Part shown: positions 36,971 to 51,187 of the stretch, piece after piece
How the letters are laid out: every line of letters begins with the position of its first letter
How positions within the stretch are numbered: the stretch's first letter is position 1
Assembly (NCBI GenBank): GCA_023101885.1
Contig: JALPQD010000407.1
Span: 1,515,846-1,579,845, forward strand
From: Typhlomys cinereus
Lineage: Eukaryota > Chordata > Mammalia > Rodentia > Platacanthomyidae
DNA length: 64,000 nucleotides
Reading direction: 5' to 3'
Translations under genes and position numbers: made by a program
Notes under the pieces: generated by a model
What the model was told of the DNA's origin: nothing
Databases searched by the model: none
What the model saw: only the letters and a program-made list of their open reading frames with translations

Positions 36971-37245
36971 CTTTGGAAGTTTATTTATTTTTACAATTTA
37001 TTTAAATTTTATTTTATTTTATTATTTTATCTTAGCGTGTGTCCCTGTGGAGGCCCAAGGGTGATCCTGGATTGCTTCTACTTCCTTTTTGCTTTGCTCT
37101 GGGATTTTCCAGGCTCTGCCCACCAGGGCTGGAAGTACAGGCTGCTACCATTTCCTCCTGGTGTTTTTATGTGGGACCTGGGATCTGAACTTGGACCTTC
37201 TGTTTGGGAGGCAAAGTCTTAACCCCTGAATCATTTCTCCAGTCC
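36971..37245 (-). mobile_element. B2-like long SINE, older subfamily, diverged
   Basis: Body words 'gattgcttctacttcctttt' and 'ggcaaagtcttaacccctga' and the head 'catttctccagtcc' in reverse match the copy at 35335. The TG-repeat near the tail is missing. Confidence 0.65.
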
Positions 37246-37448
37246 TTGTTTCTTTATTGAAGAATCAATTATCCATACCGTTGATCTCATGTACCATTTT
37301 AAAACTTGATTGCATTTCTTTTTATCAGTACATTTTTTACTGGCTTCATTTTCAACATGGGCTGGTTCACTGTTACTTAGATAAGTTGGTAGACTCCTGC
37401 TCACAGGAGATCACCATATTGGTGCCAAACTTGGTATAGACAATCACC

Positions 37449-37552
37449 ATAGTGCACTGAACCTCAGAATTCCTGACTTAAGTAATCTTCTTATCTTATC
37501 CTCCTAAGTATCTGGGTCTGACGGTGTATACCATCTTGCCCAATTGATTAGC
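37449..37552 (-). mobile_element. B1-like SINE, diverged
   Basis: Words 'cctgacttaagtaatcttct' and 'tatctgggtctgacggtgta' follow a 7SL-derived SINE in reverse. Confidence 0.45.
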
Positions 37553-37736
37553 ACATTTTAGTTATATGAAAATATCAAAATGAAGTAAATTCTTTTGTGA
37601 TACGTGGCTTTCTGAGTCTCACTTATTTCACTTGCCATGATTATCTTCAATTCCATTTGCTTGAAAATAACATCATTTCATTTTTCTTTATGACTGAATG
37701 ATCTTCATGCATTTATTGTCCATTTGTACTTCTTTT

Positions 37737-38741
37737 TTTTAAATACATTTTTTATTATTTCCGCTCATACAAACTTAATAGGTAGACCAGTTCCCTCCCT
37801 CCCTCCTCCTCCCCCCAAAACCCCTGCTCCCCCTCTTCTCCATCCCCATCCACCAATGCCTTCCCCCCAATTCCCAGAGAGTCCTTTATTGTGTATGCCT
37901 AACTCTTCTCTGGGTCCTCCTCTCCGATGACGTACAAGGACCCAGTGGCATTTCCCTGAACCCTTTCTCATGTTCCCCTTAAGCATAGGAACACTACTGT
38001 CACTGCCAATCCCTTGCCTCCAAGGTTCTTGGTGCCTTTAGCTGATGCTAGACTTTGTGAGGTCAATAGTGTGTTGGACATTGCGCAGGGCATGCAAAGT
38101 CCTATTATGATTGCTTCGACCCTAACTAGTGTGGAGAATCTTGCAAATCATTGCTCCTCCCATCCTTTTGCTCTTACAATCTTACTGCCCCCTCTTCCGC
38201 AAATTTCCCTGAGCTTCAGGATGGGGGGAGATTAGGCTGGCTTAGTTCTATGTGGTTTATATAGAGTGTCTGAAGTTCTGGATAGTGGTTTGTTGATTTT
38301 CTTTTGCAGTTTTGCTGCTCCTGCAATGCCCTTCACTCCATCCTGCTGGGCACTCTATGTCACCCCCTGGTCAGAGACAAAAAGCTGTTAAACTGGAGTC
38401 TTGTTATAATAGCACATTCAAAGGTAGATGTAATAAAAACAGGAAACCTCAGTGAGGGAGGGGTCAGTCACCCATTTGCAAAATGATCACCTTTCATCTG
38501 CCAGACTATATGCCCTCCCCTTCTGGTGAGATCATACCCCCTCAGTTGTACACTTAACCAGGTGTCACATTACTTACTTGCATTCCTTGGAGGCCGATTT
38601 TCTCTGCTGTAACATGGTCCCCTCTCTCCTTGTGTCTGGTGTGGCCCTCCAACCCCATCCCTCCTGTTCACAATCCTTGCAATTACGTTATTATATAGGT
38701 TTACCCTTGAGTGTCTCAATGTGGGCTGGGTGAGTTTGGTA
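37737..38741 (-). other. L1 element B 3' UTR
   Basis: About 1.0 kb between the ORF2 stop and the tail, with the G-rich polypurine tract (sense) near 37790-37870. Confidence 0.8.
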
Positions 38742-41700
38742 CTAGGAGCCACCTATTAGGGAGTACATACGGCGCATAACGTTCTGGGATTGGGATACTT
38801 CATTTAATATAATTGTTTCTAATGACATCCATTTCCCAGCAAATTCCAGTAATTCATCATTTTTGATGGCTGAGTAGTACTCCATTGTATACATGGTACC
38901 ACAGTTTCCTTATCCACTCATCAACTGTTGGACATTTAGGTTGATTCCATGACTTTGCTATTGTAAACAGTGCTGCTATGAACATAGTCGTGCTTGTGCT
39001 ATCGAGGCGAACCTCTGCAAAGTGGAATAGCAGGGTCATATGGCATTTCAATCTTTAATTTCTTTAAGATTCTCCAGACGGCTCGCCAGAGTGGCTGTAT
39101 GAGCCTGCATTCCCACCAGCAATGTAGCAGAGTTCCCCTCTCTCCACATCTTCTCCAGCACTTGTTGTTGTTTGTATTGTGGATTTTTGCCATTCTGACC
39201 GGGGTGAGATGATATCTCAGGGAGGTTTTGACTTGCATTTCCCTGATGGCTAAAGAAGTGGAGCATTTTTTAAGATATTTGTTAGATATTTTAATTTCAT
39301 CTCTGGTAAAATTTCTTTTAAGTTCCAGGGCCCATTTTGTAATTGGGCCATTGGTTTCCTTGGTGTTTAGTTTTCTAAGTTCTTTCTGCACTCTGGACAG
39401 TAGAGCTCTATCAGATATGTGGTTAGTGAAGATTTTCTCCCATTCTGTGGGTGGCCTTTGAGCTCATGTGACAATCTCGTTATCTGAACAGAAGCTCTTT
39501 AATTTCACAAGATCCCAACTGTTGAGAGTTGGTAGCAGTGACTGTGCCATTGGATGTCTGTTTAGGAAATGTTGGCCTAGCCCAATCAGCTCAAGGGAGT
39601 TCCCTATCCGTTCAGTTATGATTTTTATAGTCTCTGGCCTGATATCAAGGTCCTTGATCCATTTGGAATTAAGTCTTGTACATGGTGACAAGTACGGGTC
39701 CAGCTTTAATCTTCTGCATGTGGAAATCCAGTTTTGCCAGCAACATTTGTTGAAGATGCTGTTCTTTTTCCATTGGATTCTTTGGGCCCCTTTGTCGAAG
39801 ATCAAATGGCTGTAACTTTGTGGGCTTATATCTGGGTCTTCAACCCTTATCCATTGATCTGTGTGTCTATTTTGGACCCAGTACCAGGCTGTTTTTATGA
39901 CTATGGATTTGTAGTATAGACTAAGGTTCGGTATGGTAATACCTCCAGCAGTGTTTTTGTTACTCAGGATTGTCTTTGCTATCCTGGGTCTTTTGTGCCT
40001 CCATATGAATTTTGAGATTGATTGGTCAACTTCTTCAAAGAATTGCTTTGGGATTTTAATTGGTATAGCATTGAATTTGTATATTGCCTTTGGTAGGATG
40101 GTCATTTTTACGATGTTGATTCTGCCAATCCACGGGCATGGGAGGTCTTTCCACCTTCTGATGTCTTCAGCAATTTCTTTCTTTAGGGTTTTAAAGTTTT
40201 CATTGTAAAGGTCTTTTACCTCCTTGGTTAGGTTTATACCAAGGTATTTCATTTTTTTAGGGGCTATAGTAAATGGGATTGTTTCTCTCAGGGCTTTTTC
40301 ACTTCTTTCATTCTGGGTATATAGGAAGGCCTCTGATTTTTGCACATTTATTTTGTATCCTGCCACCCTGCTGAACTTCTCAATTAGTTCCAGGAGCTTC
40401 CTGGTGGAGTTTTTGGGATCACTCAGGTATAAGATCATGTCATCTGCAAATAGGGATAGCTTGACTTCTTCCTTGCCGATTTGAATCCCTTTTATGTCCC
40501 TTTCTTGTCTTATGGCTTCAGCTAAGACTTCAAGTACAATATTGAATAGAAATGGTGAGAGTGGACAGCCTTGTCTAGTTCCTGATCGAAGTGGGAATGC
40601 TTCCAATTGTTCCCCATTGAGCATAATCCTTGCTGTGGGCTTGTTGTATACAGCTTTTATTATATTGATAAAGGTTCCTTACATTCCTACTGTCTCTAGC
40701 GTTTTGATCATAAAAGGCTGTTGGATCTTGTCAAAGGCTTTGTCTGCATCTATCGAGAGTATCATGTGGTCTTGGACTTTGGACTGGTTTACATGATGAA
40801 TTTCATTTATTGATTTTCATATGTTGAACCAACCTTGCATGCCGGGGATGAAGCCTACTTGGTCCCCGTGAATAATCTTTGTGATATGTTTTTGAATCCG
40901 ATTTGCTAAGACTTTGTTGAGAATCTTTGCGTCTGTGTTCATCAGAGAGATCGGCCTATCATTTTCTTTTTTAAGTGAGTCTTTATTAGGTTTTGGGATT
41001 AAGACGATATTAGCTTCATAGAAGGAATTTGGTAGTGTTCCTTCCTTTGCTATTTGATGGAACAGTTTAAGGAGTATTGGTGTTATTGACTCCTTAAATG
41101 TCTGGTAGAATTCTGTGCTGAATCCATCTGGTCCAGGACATTTTGTGGTGGGAAGATTCGAGATTACTTCTTCAATTTCCTTATATGTTATAGGGCCATT
41201 TAAGTAATTCACAACTTCCTGATCCAATTTAGGTAAGATGTGTGTACTTAGAAATTCATCCATTTCTTGTGTGTTGTCAAACTTCATAGAGTATAAGTTT
41301 TTGAAATATGATGTTATAATTCTCTGGATTTCTTGGGTATCAGTAGTGATTACTCCATGTTCATTTCTAATTTTGTTAATTTGGGTTTTCTCTCTCTTGC
41401 TTTTGGTTAATTTAGCTAGGGGTGTATCTATCGTATTGATTTTTTCAAAGAACCAGCTTTTTGACTGGTTGATTTTTTCTATCGTTTTCTTAGTCTCGAT
41501 TTCAGATATTTCTCCCCTTATTTTGCTAATCTCCTCTCTTCTGCTACTTTTGGGATCAGATTGCTCAAGTTTCTCTAAAGCCTTAAGCTGCATCGTTAAG
41601 TTGTTTATTTCTGATATTTCCATTTTTTTGATGTAGGCATTAAGAGCTATGAACTTACCTCTTAGAACAGCTTTCATTGTGTCCCAGAGATTTTGGTAAG

Positions 41701-44700
41701 TTGTATTTTCATTATCATGAACTTTCAGGAAATCTTGAATTTCCTTTTTAATTTCTTCCTGAATCCAGTTCTCATTCAGCATCATATTGTTAAGTTTCCA
41801 GGAGTTAGTGTATTTTCTCTTGTTTGTTGTGTTGTGGATGTCCAGCTTTAGGCCGTGGTGTTTTGATAGGGCACAGGTTAGAATTTCAACTTTTTTGTAT
41901 ATGTGTAGATTCGTTTTGTGGCCCAATATGTGATCTATTTTGGAGAAAGTTCCGTGTGCTGCTGAGAAAAATGTGTATTCTTTGGTGCGTGGGTAAAAAG
42001 TTCGATAAAGATCTGTAAGGTCCATTTCTTTAAGGGTTTGATTAAGGTCCAAAGTGTCTCTGTTAAGCTTTTGACCTGTTGATCTATCCCATGTTGAGAG
42101 GGCGGTGTTGAAGTCCCCAAGAATTATCTTTTGGGGGTTGATTTCTTGCTTTAGACGCTGTAGGGTTTTCTTAATGAATGTGGAGGGGCCCGTATTGGAT
42201 GCATATATGTTCAGTATTGTGAAGTCTTCCTGGTGAATTGTACCTGTGACTAAAATGTAGTATCCATCCGTGTCTCTTATAATTTTCTTTGGTTTGAAGT
42301 CCACTTTGTCTGACATCCCAATGGCTACCCCTGGCTTTTTTCTGCTTCCATTAGCTTGTAGAATTGTTTTTTTATTATTAATTCATTTTTTATTATTGTT
42401 TCAGTTCATACAAACTTAATAGGTACACCAGTTCCCTCCCTCCCTCCTCTTCCCCCCGTACCCCCTGCTCCCCCTCCCCACACCCCTCCCTCCCCATCCC
42501 CCAGTGCCTCCTGCCCCAATTCGCAGAGAGTCCTTTCTTGTGCATGCCTGATTTTCTTCTGGGCCCTCTCTCCGATGACGTACAAGGACCCAGTGGCCTT
42601 TCCCTGAACCCTTTCCCGTGTTCCCCTTAGGTATAGGAACACTGCTGTGGCTGCCAACCCTTTGCCTCCAAGGATCTTGGTGCCTTTAGCAGATGCTAGA
42701 CTTTTTGAGGTCAACAGTGTGTTGGACAATGCGCAGGGCATGCAAAGTCCAATTATGATTGCTTCAGCCCTAACTAGTATGGAGTATCTTACATATCATT
42801 GCTCCTGCCATCCTTTTGCTCTTACACTCTTACCGCCCCCTCTTCCGCAAGTTTCCCTGAGCTTCAAGATGGGGAGAGACTAAGCTGGCCTAGTTCTAGG
42901 TGGTTGATATAGAGTCTCTGAAGTTCTGGATTGTGGTTTGTTGATTTTCTTTTGCAGTTATGCTGCTCCTGCAATGCCCTTCACTCCATCCTCCTGGGCA
43001 TTGTATGTTACCTCCTGGCCAGAGACAAAAAGCTGTTAAACTAGAGTCTTGTGATAAAAGCACATTCAAAGGTAGATGTAATAAAAGTGGGAAACCACAA
43101 TGAGGGAGGGGTCTATCACCCATTTGCAAAATAGTTACTTTTTATCTGGAAGACTATATGCCCTCCTCTTCTGGTGAGATCATACCCTCTCAGTAGTAAA
43201 TGATCAGGAACAAAAGTCTGTGAACTTAATCAGATGTCTCATTACTTATTTGGGTCCTTGATGGAGGCCTATTTTCTCTACTGTAACATGGTCCCTTCTC
43301 TCCTTGTTTCTGGTGTGGCCCTCCAACCCCATCCCTCCTGTTCATAATCCTTGCAATTACTGTGTCTAGTTGGGCTGGGTGGGTTTGGTACTAGGAGCCC
43401 CCTATTAGGGAGTACATACGGTGCTTAATTTTCTGGGTCTGGGATACTTTACTTAATATAATTGTTTCTAATGACATCCATTTCCCGGCAAATTCCAGTA
43501 ATTCATCATTTTTGATGGCTCAATAGTACTCCATTGTATAGATGTATCCCAGTTTCCTTATCCACTCGTGAAGTGTTGGACATTTGGGCTGATTCCATGA
43601 CTTTGCTATTGTATACAGTGCTGCTATGAACATGGTCGTGCTTGTGCTATTGAGGTGAACCTCTGCTGTATGGGGGGTTATTCCTAAAAGTGGAATAGCA
43701 GGGTCATATGGCATTTCAATCTTTAATTTCTTTAAGAATCTCCAGACGGCTCGCCAGCGTGGCTGTATGATCCTGCATTCCCACCAGCAATGTAGGAGTG
43801 TTCCCCTCTCTCCACATCTTCTCCAGCATTTGTCGTTGTTTGTATTGTGCATTTTTTCCATCCTGACCGGGGTGAGATGATATCTCAGGGAAGTTTTGAT
43901 TTGCATTTCCCTGATGGCGAAGGAAGTGGAGCATTTTTTAAGATATTTGTTAGACATTTTAATTTCATCCCTGGTAAAGTTTCTTTGAAGTTCCAGGGCC
44001 CATTTTTTAATTGGGCCATTGTTTTCCTTGGAGTTTAATTTTCTAAGTTCTTTGTGCACTCTGGACAGTAGAGCTCTGTCAGATAGGTGGTTAGTGAAGA
44101 TTTTCTCCAATTCTGTGGGTGGCCTTTGAGCTCGCGTTACAATCTCTTTATCTGAACAGAAGCTCTTTAATTTCACAAGATCCCAACTGTTGAGAGTTGG
44201 TAGCAGTGACTGTGCCATTGGATGTCTGTTTAGGAAATGTTGGCCTAGCCCAATCAGCTCGAGGGAGTTCCCTATCCGTTCAGTTATGATTTTTATAGTC
44301 TCTGGCCTGATATCAAGGTCCTTGATCCATTTGGAATTAAGTCTTGTACATGGTGACAAGTACGGGTCCAGCTTTAATCTTCTGCATGTGGAAATCCAGT
44401 TTTGCCAGCAACATTTGTTGAAGATGCTGTTCTTTTTCCATTGGATTCTTTGGGCCCCTTTGTCGAAGATCAAATGGCTGTAACTTTGTGGGCTTATATC
44501 TGGGTCTTCAACCCTTATCCATTGATCTGTGTGTCTATTTTGGACCCAGTACCAGGCTGTTTTTATAACTATGGATTTGTAGTATAGACTAAGGTTCGGT
44601 ATGGTAATACCTCCAGCAGTGTTTTTGTTACTCAGGATTGTCTTTGCTATCCTGGGTCTTTTGTGCCTCCATATGAATTTTGAGATTGATTGGTCAACTT

Positions 44701-46280
44701 CTTCAAAGAATTGCTTTGGGATTTTAATTGGTATAGCATTGAATTTGTATATTGCCTTTGGTAGGATGGTCATTTTTACGATGTTGATTCTGCCAATCCA
44801 CGAGCATGGGAGGTCTTTCCACCTTCTGATGTCTTCAGCAATTTCTTTCTTTAGGGTTTTAAAGTTTTCATTGTAAAGGTCTTTTACCTCCTTGGTTAGG
44901 TTTATACCAAGGTATTTCATTTTTTTAGGGGCTATAGTAAATGGGATTGTTTCTCTCAGGCTTTTTCACTTCTTTCATTCTGGGTATATAGGAAGGCCTC
45001 TGATTTTTGCACATTTATTTTGTATCCTGCCATCCTGCTGAACTTCTCAATTAGTTCCAGGAGCTTCCTGGTGGAGTTTTTGGGATCACTCAGGTATAAG
45101 ATCATGTCATCTGCAAATAGGGATAGCTTGACTTCTTCCTTGCCGATTTGAATCCCTTTTATGTCCCTTTCTTGTCTTATGGCTTCAGCTAAGACTTCAA
45201 GTACAATATTGAATAGAAATGGTGAGAGTGGACAGCCTTGTCTAGTTCCTGATCGAAGTGGGAATGCTTCCAATTGTTCCCCATTGAGCATAATCCTTGC
45301 TGTGGGCTTGTTGTATACAGCTTTTATTATATTGATAAAGGTTCCTTACATTCCTACTGTCTCTAGCGTTTTGATCATAAAAGGCTGTTGGATCTTGTCA
45401 AAAGCTTTTTCTGCATCTATCCAGAGTATCATGTGGTCTTGGACTTTGGACTGGTTTACATGATGAATTTCATTTATTGATTTTCATATGTTGAACCAAC
45501 CTTGCGTGCCAGGGATGAAGCCTACTTGGTCCCCGTGAATAATCTTTTTAATATGTTTTTGAATCCGATATGCTAAAACTTTGTTGAGAATCTTTGCGTC
45601 TGTGTTCATCAGAGAGATCGGCCTATCATTTTCTTTTTTAAGTGAGTCTTTATTAGGTTTTGGGATTAAGACGATATTAGCTTCATAGAAGGAATTTGGT
45701 AGTGTTCCTTCCTTTGCTATTTGATGGAACAGTTTAAGGAGTATTGGTATTATTAACTCTTTAAATGTCTGGTAGAACTCTGTGCTGAATCCATCTCGTC
45801 CAGGACATTTTTTTGGTGGGAAGATTCGAGATTACTTCTTCAATTTCTTTATATGTTATAGGACTATTTAAATAATTCACAACTTCCTGATCCAATTTAG
45901 GTAAGTTGTGTTTACTTAGAAATTCATCCATTTCTTGTGTGTTGTCAAACTTCACAGAGTATAAGTTTTTGAAATATGATGTTATAATTCTCTGGATTTC
46001 TTGGGTATCAGTAGTGATAACTCCATGTTCATTCCTGATTTTGTTAATTTGGGTTTTCTCTCTCTTGTGTTTGGTTGATTTATCTAGGGGTGTATCATTC
46101 TTATTGATTTTTTCACAGAAACAGCTTTTTGACTGGTTGATTTTTTCTATCGTTTTCTTAGTCTCGATTTCAGATATTTCTCCCCTTATTTTGCTAATCT
46201 CCTCTCTTCTACTACTTTTGGGATCAGATTGCTCTAGTTTCTCTAAAGCTTTAAGCTGCATTGTTAAGCTGTTTATTTCT

Positions 46281-47302
46281 TTTTTTTTTTTGGTTAGCAT
46301 TTTTTTTTATTAAAAATTTAATTATACATTTAAAAATTTTTTTACCAGTTCCCTCCCTCTCCCCTCCTCCCCCCGAACCCCCTCCTCTCCCTCCTCTCCC
46401 TCCCCATCCCCCAGTGCCTCCCCCCCAATTCCCAGAGAGTCCTTTATTGTGTACGCCTAACTCTCCACTGGGTCTTCCTCTCCAATGACATAAAAGGACC
46501 CAGTGGCATTTCCATAAGCCCTTTCTCTTGTTCCCCTTAAGCATAGGATCACTACTATGGCTGTCAATCACCTTGCCTCCAGGGGTCTCGGTGCCCTTAA
46601 CAGATGCTAGACTTTATGAGGGCAACAGTGCATTGGACATTGCGCAGGGCATGCAAAGTCCCATTATGATTGCTTTGGCCCCAACTATTGTTGAGAATCT
46701 TGCAAATCGTTGTTCCTCCCATCCTTTTGCTCTTACAATCTTACCGCCCCCTCTTCCGCAAATGTCCCTGAGCTCCAGGATGGGGAGAGATTAGGCTGGC
46801 CTAGTTCTAGGTGATTGATATAGAGTCTCTGAAGTTCTGGATTGTGGTTGGTTGATTTTCTTTTGCAGTTTTGCTGCTCCTGCAATGCCCTTCACTCCAT
46901 TCTGCTGGGCACTGTATGTCACCCCCTGGCCAGAGACAAAAGCTGTTAAACTGGAAGTCTTGTTATAATAGCACATTCAAGGGTAGATGTAATAAGAGTA
47001 GGAAACCTCAGTGAGGGAGGGGTCCATCACCCATTTGCGAAATGATTACTTTTTATCTGTTAGACTATATGCCCCCCCTTCTGGTGAAATCAGGAAAGAA
47101 CGTCTGTGAACTTAACCTGGTTTCTCATTACTTACTTGCAGCCCTTGATGGAGGCCTATTTTCTCTGCTGTAACATGGTCCCCTTTCTCCTTGTTTCTGG
47201 TTTGGCCCTCCTACCCCATCTCTCTTGTTCATAATCCTTGCAATTACTGTGTTACATAGGTTTACTTTTAAGTGTCTCAATGTGGGCTGGATGAGTTTGG
47301 TA
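46281..47302 (-). other. L1 element D 3' UTR with replaced 3' end
   Basis: The body matches the other 3' UTRs up to 'ggtaccagttccctccc'-type sequence at 46344. The usual last 35 bases with 'gtttgtatgagcgg' and AATAAA are absent. In their place are about 60 AT-rich bases (46281-46343) with an AATAAA of their own (sense strand, about 46311). Confidence 0.75.
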
Positions 47303-50300
47303 CTAGGAGCCACCTATTAAGGAGTACATACGGCGCTTAATTTTCTGGGTTTGGGATACTTCACTTAATATAATTCTTTCTAATGACATCCATTTCCCAG
47401 CAAATTCCAGTAATTCATCATTTTTGATGGCTGAGTAGTACTCCATTGTATAGATGTACCACAGTTTCCTTATCCACTCGTCAACTGTTGGACATTTAGG
47501 TTGATTCCATGACTTTGCTATTGTAAACAGTGCTGCTATGAACATGGTCGAGCTTGTGCTATCGAGGCGAACCTCTGCTGCATGGGGGGTTATTCCCAAA
47601 AGTGGGATAGCAGGGTCATATGGCATTTCAATCTTTAATTTCTTTAAGAATCTCCAGACAGCTCGCCAGAGTGGCTGTATGAGCTTGCATTCCCACCAAC
47701 AATGTAGGAGAGTTCCCCTCTCTCCACATCCTCTCCAGCATTTGTCGTTGTTTGTATTGTGGATTTTTGCCATCCTGACCGGGGTGAGATGGTATCTCAG
47801 GGAAGTTTTGATTTGCATTTCCCTGATGGCGAAGGAAGTGGAGCATTTTTTAAGATATTTGTTAGACATTTTAATTTCATCCCTGGTAAAGTTTCTTTGA
47901 AGTTCCATGGCCCATTTTTTAATTGGGCCAGTGTTTTCCTTGGAGTTTAGTTTTCTAAGTTCTTTGTGCACTCTGGACAGTAGAGCTCTGTCAGATACGT
48001 GGTTAGTGAAAATTTTTCTCCCATTCTGTGGGTGGCCTTTGAGCTCGTGTTACAATCTCTTTATCTGAACAGAAGCTCTTTAATTTCACAAGATCCCAAC
48101 TGTTGAGAGTTGGTAGCAGTGACTGTGCCATTGGATGTCTGTTTAGGAAATGTTGGCCTAGCCCAATCAGCTCGAGGGAGTTCCCTATCCTTTCAACTAT
48201 GGTTTTTAAAGTCTCTGGCCTTAAATCAAGGTCCTTGATCCATTTGGAATTAAGTCTTGTACATGGTGACAAGTATGGGTCCAGCTTTAATCTTCTGCAT
48301 GTGGAGATCCAGTTTTGCCAGCACCATTTGTTGAAGATGCTGTTTTTTTTCCATTGGATTCTTTGGGCCCCTTTGTCAAAGACCAAATGGCTGTATTTTT
48401 GTGGGCTTATATCTGGGTCTTCAATCCTTATCCATTGATCTGTGTGTCTATTTTGGAGCCAGTACCAGGCTGTTTTTATAACTATGGATTTGTAGTATAA
48501 ACTAAGGTTTGGTATGGTAATACCTCCAGCAGTGTTTTTGTTACTCAGGATTGTCTTTGCTATCCTGGGTCTTTTGTGCCTCCATATGAATTTTGAGATT
48601 ATTTGGTCAACTTCTTCAAAGAATTGCTTTGGGATTTTAATTGGTATAGCATTGAATTTGTATATTGCCTTTGGTAGGATGGTCATTTTTACGATGTTGA
48701 TTCTACCAATCCAGGAACATGGGAGGTCTTTCCACCTTCTGGTGTCTTCTGCTATTTCTTTCTTTAGGGTTTTAAAGTTTTCATTGTAAAGGTCTTTTAC
48801 CTCCTTGGTTAGGTTTATACCAAGGTATTTCATTTTTTTAGGGGCTATAGTAAATGGGATTGTTTCTCTCAAGACTTTTTCACTTCTTTCATTCTTGGCA
48901 TATAGGAAGGCCTCTGATTTTTGCACATTTATTTTGTATCCTGCCACCCTGCTGAACTTCTCAATTAATTCCAGTAGCTTCCTGGTGGAGTTTTTGGGAT
49001 CCCTCAGGTATAAGATCATGTCATCTGCAAAGAGGGATAGCTTGATTTCTTCCTTGCCGATTTGAATCCCTCTTATGTCCCTTTCTTGTCTTATGGCTTC
49101 AGCTAAGACTTCAAGTACAATATTGAATAGAAGTGGTGAGAGTGGACAGCCTTGTCTATTTCCTGATCGAAGTGGGAATGCTTCCAATTGTTCCCCATTG
49201 AGCATAATCCTTGCTGTAGGCTTGTTGTATACAGCTTTTATTATATTGATAAAGGTTCCTTCCATTCCTACAGTCTCTAGCGTTTTGATCATAAAAGGCT
49301 GTTGGATTTTGTCAAAGGCTTTTTCTGCATCTATGGAGAGTATCATGTGGTCTTGGACTTTGGACTGGTTTACATGATGAATTACATTTATTGATTTGCG
49401 TATGTTGAACCAACTTTGTGTGCCGGGGATGAAGCCTACTTGGTCCCCGTGAATGATCTTTTTGATATGTTTTTGAATCCGATTTGCTAAGACTTTGTTG
49501 AGAATCTTTGCATCTGTGTTCATCAGAGAGATCGGCCTATAGTTTTCTTTTTAAGTGAATCTTTATTAGGTTTTGGGATTAAGACGATATTAGCTTCATA
49601 GAAGGAATTTGGCAGTGTTCCTTCCTTTGCTATTTGATGGAACAGTTTAAGGAGTATTGGTGTTATTAACTCCTTAAATGTCTGGTAGAATTCTGTGCTG
49701 AATCCATCTGGCCCAGGACATTTTTTGGTGGGAAGATTCGAGATTACTTCTTCAATTTCCTTGTATGTTATAGGACTATTTAAATAATTCACAACTTCCT
49801 GATTCAATTTAGGTAAGTTGTGTTTACTTAGAAATTCATCCATCTCTTTTGTGTTGTCAAACTTCACAGAGTATAAGTTTTTGAAATATGATGTTATAAT
49901 TCTCTGGATTTCTTGGGTATCCGTAGTGATAACTCCATGTTCATTTCTAATTTTGTTAATTTGGGTTTTCTCTCTCTTGCTTTTGGTTAATTTAGCTAGG
50001 GGTGTATCAATCTTATTGATTTTTTCAAAGAACCAGCTTTTTGACTGGTTGATTTTTTCTATCGTTTTCTTAGTCTCGATTTCAGATATTTCTCCCTTTA
50101 TTTTGCTAATCTCCTCTCTTCTATTACTTTTGGGATCAGATTGCTCAAGTTTCTCCAAAGCCTTAAGCTGCATCGTTAAATTATTTATTTCTGATGTTTC
50201 CAATTTTCTGATGTAGGCATTAAGAGCTATGAACTTACCTCTTAGAACAGCTTTCATTGTGTCCCAGAGATTTTGGTAAGTTGTATTCTCATTTTCGTTC

Positions 50301-51130
50301 ACTTTCAGAAAATCTTGAATTTCCCGTTTAATTTCTTCCTGAATCCAGTTCTCATTCAGCATCATATTGTTAAGTTTCCAGGAGTTAGTGTATTTTCTCT
50401 TGTTTGTTGTGTTGTTGTGGATGTCCAGCTTTAGGCCGTGGTGGTCTGATAGGGCACAGGCTAGAATTTCGACTTTTTTGTATTTGTGTAGATTCATTTT
50501 GTGGCCCAATATGTGATCTATTTTGGAGAAAGTTCCGTGTGCTGCTGAGAAAAATGTGTATTCTTTGGTACGTGGGTGAAAAGTTCGATAGAGATCTGTA
50601 AGGTCCATTTCAGTAAGGGTTTGGTTAAGCTCCAAAGTGTCTCTGTTAAGCTTTTGACCTGTTGATCTATCCCATGTTGAGAGGGCGGTGTTGAAATCCC
50701 CGAGAATTATTGTTTGGGGGTTGATTTCTTGCTTTAGACGCTGTAGGGTTTTCTTAATGAATGTGGAGGGGCCCATATTGGGTGCATATATGTTCAGTAA
50801 TGTGAAGTCTTCCTGGTGAATTGTACCTGTGACTAAAATGTAGTATCCATCTGTGTCTCTTATGATTTTCTTTGGTTTGAAGTCCACTTTGTCTGAAAGC
50901 ATAATTGCTACCCCTGCCTGTTTCCTGGTTCCATTAGCTTGGAAGTTTTTGGACCAGCCTTTCATTCTTAGGACGTGCCTATCTTTTTTGGTGAGATGAG
51001 TTTCCTGAAGGCAGCAGATTGTTGGATTGTGGTTTCTAATCCAAGTTTGTAATCTGTGTCTCTTAATCGGTGAGTTAATGCCGTTGACATTTAATGTTAT
51101 AATGGAGAAATTATTTTTAATTCTGGACAT
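47303..51130 (-). pseudogene. L1 ORF2 of element D, two frameshifts
   Basis: Encodes the L1 endonuclease/reverse transcriptase that nicks target DNA and copies L1 RNA. Total span is 1276 codons, the usual length. N-terminal endonuclease: N14 in NVNG, E43 in QETH, '[13 protein letters not shown]' near residue 143, SDHH near 228, all kept. RT: '[11 protein letters not shown]', 'RQGCPLSP', '[10 protein letters not shown]'. C-terminal CX3CX7HX4C ('CWRGCGERGTLLHCWWEC'). Two one-base indels break it: five T instead of six at 49548-49552 and an extra T at 48013-48017. Pieces are 49523-51130, 48003-49523 and 47303-47971. ORF2 begins 57 bases after the ORF1 stop. Confidence 0.92.
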
Positions 51131-51187
51131 TTTTTATGTTTAGTAGATTTTGTAAGCATGTTGTTTGATATTTATATTTTGTTGGTA

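Noticed and set aside
28122..50216. Hydrophobic plus-strand frames of 132-143 codons present opposite ORF2 in four L1 copies (28122, 41238, 45906, 49818)
   Set aside because: They are the antisense of the lysine- and glutamate-rich ORF2 linker, which gives leucine- and phenylalanine-rich reverse frames. Their conservation is explained by ORF2 homology.
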